10,675 nt of DNA, taken from the NCBI GenBank assembly GCA_003252195.1, contig QKFK01000107.1, forward strand, positions 1-10,675, in the 5' to 3' direction. The position numbers and the translations under genes are program-made. The notes under the pieces are model-generated. The model saw nothing but the letters and a program-made list of their open reading frames with translations, did not search any database and was not told the origin of the DNA. This stretch comes from Rhodospirillales bacterium (GTDB lineage: Bacteria > Pseudomonadota > Alphaproteobacteria > QKFK01 > SZUA-500). Below are positions 5,271 through 10,675 of this stretch, one piece after another; the stretch's first letter is position 1, and each line of letters starts with the position of its first letter.

Positions 5271-6175
5271 CAAAAAACGATATGCCAAAGAACCACTGGA
5301 TAGACAGACTTCCTTCTCCATGGTGTCACTATTTGAAATTGATGCGTTTAGATAGACCTATAGGCGCGTGGCTTTGCTTATACCCTGCATTATGGGGGAT
5401 TCTTTTTGGTGTTGCCTCTATAAATATGTATCATATTAAAATTGCAGTGTTATTCACCATCGGCGCTTTTATAATGCGTGGAGCTGGTTGTGTAATTAAT
5501 GATATTGCAGATATTGAGTTCGATAAAAAAGTTGAACGAACCGCAACCAGACCGCTTGCATCTGGCGCCTTAAAAATTAAACATGCTATTTATCTGTTAT
5601 GCATTCTGCTGGCAACAGCTCTTTGCATTCTGCTTTATCTGCCATTAAACGCCATAATCATTGGAGCCATAGCTATAATCCCTATTTCACTATATCCATT
5701 TGCTAAAAGATTTACCTTTTGGCCTCAAGCAATCTTAGGAATAGCTTTTAACTGGGGTGTGTTTATTGGCTGGTTTACTGTTAGAGATTCTTTTTCTATA
5801 GAATTGATGTTTTTATTTTTTGCCTGCTTTTTTTGGACTCTTGGTTATGACACAATATATGCTCACCAAGATAAAGATGACGACGTAAAAATCGGGGTTA
5901 AATCATCTGCCTTGTTCTTAGGCAATAAATACACCAAGCCCTTTCTGCTAATTGATTATGGGCTATGTAGCATATGCTTTTATTTAGCTGGTTATTTTGC
6001 GCAAATGTCTCTGGTATATTTTGCTACCCTATCGCTAGGGATTATTCATTTTATATATCAAATAATTATACTTGATACAAACAACGCAAAGCTCTGCTTA
6101 AAACTATTCAAGTCAGCAAAATATACTGGTGCCATAATATTAGTTGGTGGGATTATCGCCCGCTTGTACGCCTAA
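5267..6175 (+). CDS. ubiA: 4-hydroxybenzoate polyprenyltransferase UbiA
   Basis: UbiA is an integral inner-membrane enzyme that joins a polyprenyl diphosphate to 4-hydroxybenzoate, the committed membrane step of ubiquinone synthesis. The 302 residues show both aspartate-rich Mg/prenyl-diphosphate motifs: NDIADIEFD (78-86) followed by RTATRPLASG, and DTIYAHQDKDDD (195-206). MRLDRPIGAWLCLYPALWG (26-44) is the characteristic opening. About eight to nine hydrophobic segments fill the rest, the last ending near residue 298. It starts in ATGA overlap with the methyltransferase, so it depends on that transcript and probably on coupled translation. Its TAA overlaps the stop of the convergent bax-like gene by 4 bp, leaving no room for an intergenic terminator. 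Related UbiA-superfamily enzymes (heme O or menaquinone type) are less likely, given the LDRPIG and YAHQDxxDD signatures. Confidence 0.95.
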   Translation: MTKNDMPKNHWIDRLPSPWCHYLKLMRLDRPIGAWLCLYPALWGILFGVASINMYHIKIAVLFTIGAFIMRGAGCVINDIADIEFDKKVERTATRPLASGALKIKHAIYLLCILLATALCILLYLPLNAIIIGAIAIIPISLYPFAKRFTFWPQAILGIAFNWGVFIGWFTVRDSFSIELMFLFFACFFWTLGYDTIYAHQDKDDDVKIGVKSSALFLGNKYTKPFLLIDYGLCSICFYLAGYFAQMSLVYFATLSLGIIHFIYQIIILDTNNAKLCLKLFKSAKYTGAIILVGGIIARLYA

Positions 6176-7191
6176 TTATTCTTAATAAACATCTCAGGAT
6201 TTTGTTTATCTAGCGTAGAAGAATCGAATATCTGGAGCTCATTTTGCTTAATAATAGATCTAAGCTCAGTCACATATGCCATTCCGCGAGCAGAATAATT
6301 TACCATTCCACCTGCAAAGTTATATCCATTGAGAGGCTTTTCATGCTTTATTGCAATCTTTCTTTTTTGGCGAACCGTTTCATATGCATCATGAGAGTTA
6401 AGGTTTCTAGCATAGCTTCTGATAGAATCTCTTATATTCTTAAATGACTTTACAGAATATGTTTCACCTTCTGGGCGACCTTTGGGCACAATACCCGTGC
6501 CGTCCCAAGTCCATTCTCCAAATAAGGCATTGCCATGTCTTGCAAAGCGAGATGTTCCCCATGCGCTTTCATTAATAGATTGCGCTATTGCCATTGAAAC
6601 CGATATCTCTCCAATTTTATCATCTAGTTTGCGAAGAACGATTTTATTGCCTTCTGCACCGTCTATTGTGGTGCTAACTTTATATTTATCACATATTTTT
6701 TCAAAAAATGCCTTATCCTTGGTGTCTAAAATAACACCCTTTTCCATTTTTGCCCTTAATGCAACAAATTTGGCTCGCTCTTTTTTGAGCTCTTCATTAA
6801 CTTTTATAACGCTTGGAAGCATTATCTTTATAAATAATTCTTTCTTTTTTTGAGGATCTCTAATGCGATTAAAATCATCGGGGATATCTTTTAAAAACAA
6901 TCTAGGAACAGAGGCTCTTCCTTCGTATATTTTTGTTAAATCATAATCCATGTTCTTAAAGAATCTAGCAACATCTTTTGCACTATCAGCAGAAAAGAAC
7001 ACACCATATTGATTGGTCTGATACACATGAACCTTATGCCCAATTAAGGAGCAAAAAGAAAACAGTCCAACAAAGACAAATATCATTGCTAATTTCATTA
7101 GTCTTACATGATGCTTATCACGCAAGAATTTCTTTAAAGGACGGTTGGTTCTGAGTTTTTTTATGAATTCAAAATGCGGAGCTTTTACCAA
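6172..7191 (-). CDS. Bax-like N-acetylglucosaminidase (peptidoglycan hydrolase)
   Basis: A 339-residue protein resembling E. coli Bax and the glucosaminidase (GH73-type) family, which cleaves the glycan strand of peptidoglycan. A basic cytoplasmic N-terminus is followed by one membrane segment (about 33-51, MKLAMIFVFVGLF onward), so the rest faces the periplasm. The catalytic region is clear: MAIAQSINESAWGTSRFARHGNALFGEW in overlapping pieces from 200 to 227, with the probable catalytic Glu at 208, then YSVKSFKNIRDSIRSYARNLN (245-265), HDAY (268-271) and YSARGMAYVTELRSII (299-314). The region 60-190 is a helical Bax-type stretch. The start is TTG at 7191: AGGGAA lies 6 nt upstream, an in-frame TAG lies shortly before, and the overlapping ATG is followed at once by TGA. 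Met32 just before the membrane segment is a fallback start. It ends inside the ubiA stop. Confidence 0.88.
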   Translation of the reverse strand: MVKAPHFEFIKKLRTNRPLKKFLRDKHHVRLMKLAMIFVFVGLFSFCSLIGHKVHVYQTNQYGVFFSADSAKDVARFFKNMDYDLTKIYEGRASVPRLFLKDIPDDFNRIRDPQKKKELFIKIMLPSVIKVNEELKKERAKFVALRAKMEKGVILDTKDKAFFEKICDKYKVSTTIDGAEGNKIVLRKLDDKIGEISVSMAIAQSINESAWGTSRFARHGNALFGEWTWDGTGIVPKGRPEGETYSVKSFKNIRDSIRSYARNLNSHDAYETVRQKRKIAIKHEKPLNGYNFAGGMVNYSARGMAYVTELRSIIKQNELQIFDSSTLDKQNPEMFIKNN

Positions 7192-7203
7192 ATCACATTC
7201 CCT
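7189..7203 (-). promoter_or_regulatory. Ribosome binding site selecting a TTG start for the bax-like gene
   Basis: On the minus strand AGGGAA (7203 to 7198) precedes TTG (7191 to 7189) by 6 nt. An ATG overlapping the site is followed immediately by TGA. The 15-nt stretch is nearly identical to that before the TTG start at 4515. Confidence 0.6.
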
Positions 7204-7225
7204 AATCTATTGCACCTAGCAAATG

Positions 7226-7255
7226 ATTATACAGTAAAAAAGCCTTTAATTCCAA
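7226..7255 (-). promoter_or_regulatory. Candidate promoter for the bax-like gene
   Basis: On the minus strand TTGGAA (7255 to 7250, four of six matches) is followed after 18 nt by a perfect TATAAT (7231 to 7226). Start near 7219 gives a leader of about 28 nt that ends in the TTG ribosome site. Confidence 0.55.
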
Positions 7256-7263
7256 TAAAATAT

Positions 7264-7797
7264 CTAAACAGCTTCTACGGCTTTAACTTCAGGGATATAG
7301 CTCTTTAATACTTTTTCTACGCCTTCTTTTAAGGTTACCATTGCATATGGGCAACCGTTGCAAGAGCCCTGCATCTCAACATACAAAATACCATTTTCAA
7401 AGGCAGCAAAAACAATATCACCACCGTCTTGAGCAACGGCAGGGCGAATTCTAGCATCAAGCAATCCTTTAATTTGCTTAACAATTTCTTCGTGGCTTTT
7501 TTGTTTGTTTTCTTCTTTAACTGCAGGCTCCCCTGTTGTAAGAACCTCCATAAGAACAGCTAGAACACGTGGCTTCAAACCAGTCCAATCGCTATCACCC
7601 TCTTTAGTTACAGAAACCATTTCGCTTGAAACTAAAATATTTTCAACGCCATCTAAATCAAATAATTTTTCAGCTAAAGGAGATCCTTTTGCTTCTTTGG
7701 CATTTGCAAATTCAACTACTCCAGAATTAATGATTTTAACATCTGGGAAAAAATTCATCACATTAGGATTTAGGGTTTCTTGAGTTTGTATAATCAT
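7264..7797 (-). CDS. NFU1/NfuA-type NifU family iron-sulfur cluster carrier
   Basis: The 177 residues have the two-domain layout of NFU1-type proteins found in alphaproteobacteria and mitochondria. An Nfu N-terminal domain (about 1-88) has MIIQTQETLNPNVMNFFP, GSPLAEKLF (38-46) and VTKEGDSDWTGLKPRV (63-78). After a short Lys/Glu-rich linker comes the NifU C-terminal domain (about 103-175), with IRPAVAQDGGDIVF (117-130) and GSCNGCPYAMVTL (144-156). The CxxC cysteines are C146 and C149, which in a dimer hold a [4Fe-4S] cluster and pass it to target enzymes. The protein is cytosolic. The ATG has a good site in front (AGGTGA, about 5 nt away). It is separated from the TIGR02186 gene by 66 bp and from the bax-like gene by 72 bp, on the same strand. 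The Fe-S role is firm from the family; specific clients cannot be inferred here. Confidence 0.94.
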   Translation of the reverse strand: MIIQTQETLNPNVMNFFPDVKIINSGVVEFANAKEAKGSPLAEKLFDLDGVENILVSSEMVSVTKEGDSDWTGLKPRVLAVLMEVLTTGEPAVKEENKQKSHEEIVKQIKGLLDARIRPAVAQDGGDIVFAAFENGILYVEMQGSCNGCPYAMVTLKEGVEKVLKSYIPEVKAVEAV

Positions 7798-7833
7798 ATA
7801 TCACCTGCAAATTACAAATAGAGCTAAAAAACA

Positions 7834-7862
7834 CTTATAGAATTAACCATTAACAATCTAAA
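7834..7862 (-). promoter_or_regulatory. Weak candidate promoter for the NfuA-type gene
   Basis: On the minus strand TTTAGA (7862 to 7857) and TATAAG (7839 to 7834) stand 17 nt apart, with four and five of six matches. No terminator separates the gene from the operon upstream, so read-through is equally possible. Confidence 0.35.
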
Positions 7863-7863
7863 T

Positions 7864-8622
7864 TCAAGCTTTTTGAAAAATAACACTAGCACAAAATCCA
7901 AATAAACATGCAATTAGCACTGCAACTAAGCCATAAAGAAACGAATATTTATTTGCAAAAGCGTGAATCTGCGCCTCAACACCAGTCTTTAATATTTTGA
8001 GCGGAGTTATCTCCATGCTGACTAATTGTTTGTCATGGAACAGATATACCTCAACCAAATAATCACCTATTGGCGCATTTGCAGGGAAGGATATATCCGT
8101 CCTAAAAAGTTTGTTTCCCAAGAGTTTTACTGTAGCAACATCACCAGAATATAGCTTTTCTCTAACTTTTAAATCTTTGAAAGCTTGTGTAAATTCTTTT
8201 ATTTTTGCCTTTTTGCCTTTTGCCTGAAAATACAAATTATCCTCTCCTATTTGGAGCTGATTTAATATCTTTTTAGAAGTTACATTTTGTAAATTCTCAG
8301 TTGCAGCCACATGGTAAAAAGAAGGTGGCTTTTTAATCTTTACGCCCTCACCATTAATCCAAATTCCAGCTAATTTTGTCTTTTTGCGAACGACCACATC
8401 ATCAAATGGACCTCTTACAACTACAGCAACTTCACCTTCGCCATCGGTTGCCCCAAATAACAAAAGCTCTGCGCCTGAAAAGCTGGTTGTAACCTCAATT
8501 AATGCGCTAGAAATATCGGCAACCAATGGAGCAACTTTACCCTTGTTTTCATGAGCTTCAACTCCTATTGACGAGCACAAGAAGGATAAAACAACAAATG
8601 TATAGCCGAGTATTTTCCTCAT
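7864..8622 (-). CDS. TIGR02186 family protein (Alph_Pro_TM), membrane-anchored periplasmic protein
   Basis: The 252 residues follow the TIGR02186 pattern known mainly from alphaproteobacteria; function unknown. A signal peptide (about 1-23, likely cut near VEA-HE) leads to a beta-rich extracytoplasmic domain: LVADISSALIEVTTSFSGAE (33-52) and LLFGATDGEGEVAVVVRGP (54-72), then VVVRKKTKLAGIWINGEGV (76-94), PPSFYHVAA (99-107) and FRTDISFPANAPIGDYLVEVYLF (173-195). One membrane helix near the C-terminus (about 228-248) anchors it with a very short cytoplasmic tail. The ATG shares one base with the permease stop (TAATG), and GGAGG about 10 nt upstream lies within the permease gene, so production is coupled to the permease. 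From memory, this family is often found beside TauE/SafE permeases, which suggests an accessory or substrate-binding subunit; that role is inference. Confidence 0.85.
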   Translation of the reverse strand: MRKILGYTFVVLSFLCSSIGVEAHENKGKVAPLVADISSALIEVTTSFSGAELLLFGATDGEGEVAVVVRGPFDDVVVRKKTKLAGIWINGEGVKIKKPPSFYHVAATENLQNVTSKKILNQLQIGEDNLYFQAKGKKAKIKEFTQAFKDLKVREKLYSGDVATVKLLGNKLFRTDISFPANAPIGDYLVEVYLFHDKQLVSMEITPLKILKTGVEAQIHAFANKYSFLYGLVAVLIACLFGFCASVIFQKA

Positions 8623-9539
8623 TAAGATAAAACCTCCAACGAGAATAATATAGCTGGGGTTATAAACATTTCCGTTAGCAGTTTAATGCAAACACTTAAG
8701 ACTAATAATGACAACAATATTCTTAATTGTTCTCCGCGCAAATGCGCTCCAACTTTTGCTCCAAATTGTGCCCCTATAACACCGCCCACAATCATCATAA
8801 CGGCTAAAACCACATCAACACTTTTATTCAATCCTGCCTGCAATATTGTTGTGTATGAGGTTAGGAAAAAAACTTGAAACAAAGATGTTCCGATAACAAT
8901 TTTTGTACGCATACCTAATATATATATCATTGCTGGCACCATAACCACGCCAGAAACGCCTGTTATTACCACAATCACACCAACAACAAACCCTATAGAA
9001 AAGGGTAGCAGTGAGCTCATATAAAGACCCGAACGACGGAAACGAACTTTTAATGGTAAATTCTGCATCCATGTATGGCGACGAGGACCACGCGGAGCAG
9101 AAACTGCACCTAGTTTTTTTACATTCCTCATGGTTTTAAGGCTTTCTATAAGCATAGAAACACCAATAAAACTCAAAATCAAAACAAAAGAAGCCTTAAT
9201 GATTAAATCTATTTGCCCCAAAGTTTTAAGATAGGCAAACAAGTGAACGCCAACACTTGAGCCAACAATACCACCGACAAGTAGCAATATACCCATGAGC
9301 AAATCAACATTACCCTTCTTCCAGTGAGCCAACGCCCCTGAAAAAGAAGATGCCACTATTTGATTAACCCCAGAGCTAACCGCGATAGAAGGAGGAATGC
9401 CAATAAAAATTAATATTGGGGTCATTAAAAAACCACCGCCAACACCAAACAATCCTGATATCACGCCGATTAATCCGCCCAATCCTAGCAGGACAAAAAT
9501 ATTAACCGAGGTCTCTGCTATAGGCAGATATATCTGCAT
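8622..9539 (-). CDS. TauE/SafE (TSUP) family membrane permease, putative sulfur-compound exporter
   Basis: A 305-residue polytopic membrane protein with the internal duplication of the TSUP (former DUF81) family. Repeat 1 opens with SGLFGVGGGFLMTPIL (28-43) followed by VSSGVNQIVASSFSGALAHW (54-73). Repeat 2 opens with VITGVSGVVMVPAMIYILGM (191-210) followed by IGTSLFQVFFLTSYTTILQ (216-234). A basic loop (about 137-170, APRGPRRHTWMQNLPLKVRFRR within it) lies between the halves and should be cytoplasmic. About eight to nine hydrophobic helices are visible. Family members move sulfite, sulfoacetate, sulfonates or other anions; the substrate here is unknown. Repeat 2 lacks the G-G-G run seen in repeat 1. 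The gene begins 12 bp after the DUF2333 stop with AAAGG as a weak ribosome site, and its stop overlaps the TIGR02186 ATG by one base, so the three genes form a probable operon. Confidence 0.9.
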   Translation of the reverse strand: MQIYLPIAETSVNIFVLLGLGGLIGVISGLFGVGGGFLMTPILIFIGIPPSIAVSSGVNQIVASSFSGALAHWKKGNVDLLMGILLLVGGIVGSSVGVHLFAYLKTLGQIDLIIKASFVLILSFIGVSMLIESLKTMRNVKKLGAVSAPRGPRRHTWMQNLPLKVRFRRSGLYMSSLLPFSIGFVVGVIVVITGVSGVVMVPAMIYILGMRTKIVIGTSLFQVFFLTSYTTILQAGLNKSVDVVLAVMMIVGGVIGAQFGAKVGAHLRGEQLRILLSLLVLSVCIKLLTEMFITPAILFSLEVLS

Positions 9540-9551
9540 TATAACCAGCCT

Positions 9552-10565
9552 TTATTTAACTAAAATATTTACTACTTCTTGCAATTGAGTTCTGGCTCTC
9601 AATAGATAAAAACCCTGTGCCGCTAAGTGCGATGGCAAGAACTGCCCATCAGGAGAACCATTTACAACCACCCATGGATCCATTTTTGCAGCCTCATCAA
9701 ATGAGCCAATCATTTGTCCCCAAGCAGTGTCCAACTCTTTTTCTTTTATAATACTCGCAAAATCTTTGCCTAAAGCTTTAAGTATCATGCTATAGCCATA
9801 GATCTTTCCTTTAGTGGAATAAAAAACATCATCGCTAGTAAAATCAATAAACATACTTTTACCATCTCTAATTTCTTTATCCAAAATAGCCGACGAAGAC
9901 CCTAAATCTTTTGATATTCTTTCTAATGCGGCCATTAAATTATCTGCTCTTGCCTCAAATATAGCATCGCCCCTAGCCACCCTCTCGTTATATTTTAGAA
10001 GGTTAGTTCTTGCTAAGCGATATTGCTTATTGGCAGAAGCTGTTGGCATCCATTTAGAAATAATCCATACATTACCAGGATATTTTAACAAACCTGCTGC
10101 GGCATCTAAATTAGTGTCAGCTTGGCTTGACCCTCTGGTTCTACCAATCTGGTCAGTTAGCTCTACCGCGAATCTTGATAAAGCAGAAAACACGCCTGTT
10201 TGATAATTAGGCATATTATCTAAAACAGCCCCAGCCATAAAAAATGGCATATTTGCGGTCCAAGAATTTTGATTAACTTCTCTATCAATTAAATCTGCCA
10301 CCATTTGCACAGCTTCTGAGCCATGACCTTTGGTAATTTTAGGAGAAAACTCTAAATTATCATCAATTTTATTAACTAAAAAAGCCCCAACAGGGTAATA
10401 AAGAACAACTATAACAAATAGCCCAACAAAAATTTGATGCCAACAATCAAGCACATAAGACCAAAAACCTTTTTTCTCTTTTGGCTCTTCTGTATAAATG
10501 CTTTTCTCTTTCTTCTTAAACATAGATTTGAGATTAGATAATTTTTGTAGCAATTGCTCTTTCAT
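9552..10565 (-). CDS. DUF2333 family membrane-anchored protein
   Basis: The 337 residues match the DUF2333 family, whose function is unknown. A charged cytoplasmic N-terminus of about 40 residues (Lys/Glu-rich, MFKKKEKSIYTEEPKEKK inside) precedes one membrane helix (about 44-64, QIFVGLFVIVVLYYPVGAF); the remaining 270 residues should be periplasmic and mostly helical. Recognisable family blocks are MVADLIDREVNQNSWTAN (88-105), DNMPNYQTGV (116-125), KWMPTASANKQYRLAR (171-186) and DDVFYSTKGKIYGYSMIL (245-262). I chose ATG at 10565 over an in-frame TTG at 10604: GGGTGAG stands 4 nt before the ATG, and the TTG lies inside the predicted -10 box, ahead of any transcript start. It is the first gene of the leftward DUF2333-TSUP-TIGR02186 group. 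Confidence 0.88.
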   Translation of the reverse strand: MKEQLLQKLSNLKSMFKKKEKSIYTEEPKEKKGFWSYVLDCWHQIFVGLFVIVVLYYPVGAFLVNKIDDNLEFSPKITKGHGSEAVQMVADLIDREVNQNSWTANMPFFMAGAVLDNMPNYQTGVFSALSRFAVELTDQIGRTRGSSQADTNLDAAAGLLKYPGNVWIISKWMPTASANKQYRLARTNLLKYNERVARGDAIFEARADNLMAALERISKDLGSSSAILDKEIRDGKSMFIDFTSDDVFYSTKGKIYGYSMILKALGKDFASIIKEKELDTAWGQMIGSFDEAAKMDPWVVVNGSPDGQFLPSHLAAQGFYLLRARTQLQEVVNILVK

Positions 10566-10603
10566 TTTTCTCACCCGAAAATTAAAGATTAAATATGCGC
10601 TCA

Positions 10604-10632
10604 ATTATAATAAAAACCCGCATAAATAGCAA
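10604..10632 (-). promoter_or_regulatory. Promoter of the DUF2333-TSUP-TIGR02186 operon
   Basis: On the minus strand TTGCTA (10632 to 10627, four of six matches) is followed after exactly 17 nt by a perfect TATAAT (10609 to 10604). Transcription would begin near 10597, giving a leader of about 32 nt that includes the GGGTGAG ribosome site (10576 to 10570). Confidence 0.6.
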
Positions 10633-10669
10633 AGTAAAAGCAATTTCTTTTTAGCTTTTGCTTTTACTT
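10632..10669. repeat. Inverted repeat, perfect 12-bp arms, abutting a promoter
   Basis: AAGTAAAAGCAA (10632-10643) and TTGCTTTTACTT (10658-10669) are exact reverse complements around a 14-nt loop. The left arm touches the -35 element of the DUF2333 promoter. A second, overlapping dyad, AGCTTT (10653-10658) with AAAGCT (10670-10675), reaches the window edge. With only three G/C pairs and no clear T-run it is a doubtful terminator; an operator or the end of an upstream gene are alternatives. Confidence 0.6.
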
Positions 10670-10675
10670 AAAGCT

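Noticed and set aside
6482..6853. 123-residue open frame on the plus strand
   Set aside because: It is antisense to the bax-like hydrolase, which has a recognisable catalytic region; the Ser/Leu/Ile-rich translation is typical of a shadow frame.
7232..7250. Terminator after the NfuA-type gene (AAAGGCTTTTTT on the minus strand)
   Set aside because: The possible stem is 3-4 bp at most; the stretch is better explained as the spacer of the bax-like promoter.
7505..7783. 92-residue open frame on the plus strand
   Set aside because: It lies entirely antisense to the NfuA-type gene, which is unmistakable; no motif or ribosome site supports it.
8824..9072. 82-residue open frame on the minus strand within the permease
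   Set aside because: It is a shifted-frame shadow of the TSUP gene, whose main frame is uninterrupted; not evidence for a frameshift.
10566..10604. TTG at 10604 as a longer start for the DUF2333 protein
   Set aside because: The codon begins inside the predicted -10 box and would precede the transcript; the ATG at 10565 has GGGTGAG in front of it.

Overview
The window looks like chromosomal DNA of an AT-rich alphaproteobacterium. G+C is roughly in the mid-thirties percent by eye, the standard genetic code is used, and some starts are TTG. Evidence for the lineage is a TIGR02186-type protein (a family I know mainly from alphaproteobacteria) beside a TauE/SafE permease, an NFU1-type NifU protein, and a methyltransferase whose N-terminus resembles an alphaproteobacterial family. 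No transposase, phage gene, CRISPR array, tRNA or rRNA was seen. Gene density is high, and it reads as a core-genome region. Family names come from reading motifs, not from searches.

Left part (1-4181): a lipoprotein gene of the LpoA/LppC penicillin-binding-protein activator type runs leftward out of the window. It diverges from rsmI across a short intergenic region with a perfect palindrome carrying a TATAAT on each strand. rsmI (16S rRNA C1402 2'-O-methyltransferase), yraN (UPF0102) and a double-BON envelope protein (DolP/YraP-like) follow almost without gaps. This is the order of the E. coli lpoA-rsmI-yraN-diaA-dolP region with diaA missing. After a 91-bp gap with a consensus TTGACA come a small unrecognised lipoprotein and, 3 bp later, the MoxR/Mg-chelatase-like ATPase comM (yifB).

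Middle (4182-4514): 333 bp with no gene, very AT-rich, holding two diverged, colinear copies of an intergenic repeat and several inverted repeats whose arms compete with one another. This is the least explained stretch of the window.

Right of centre (4515-6175): a class I SAM methyltransferase-like protein with a TTG start is translationally coupled (ATGA) to ubiA, the 4-hydroxybenzoate polyprenyltransferase of ubiquinone synthesis. ubiA overlaps tail to tail, by 4 bp, a Bax-like N-acetylglucosaminidase gene on the other strand.

Right part (6172-10565), all on the minus strand, read from right to left: a DUF2333 membrane protein, a TauE/SafE (TSUP) permease, a TIGR02186 membrane-anchored periplasmic protein, the Fe-S carrier NfuA and the Bax-like hydrolase. 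The first three are tightly packed behind a recognisable promoter and probably form one operon. nfuA and bax lie behind 66-bp and 72-bp gaps with their own candidate promoters.

Overall, the genes serve cell-envelope maintenance (PBP activator, BON lipoprotein, Bax, small lipoprotein), ribosome modification, DNA recombination/uptake (ComM), ubiquinone synthesis and Fe-S/sulfur handling. No clearly new defence or mobile system is present. The best leads are the repeat-bearing intergenic region, the DUF2333-TSUP-TIGR02186 operon, and the symmetric divergent promoter.
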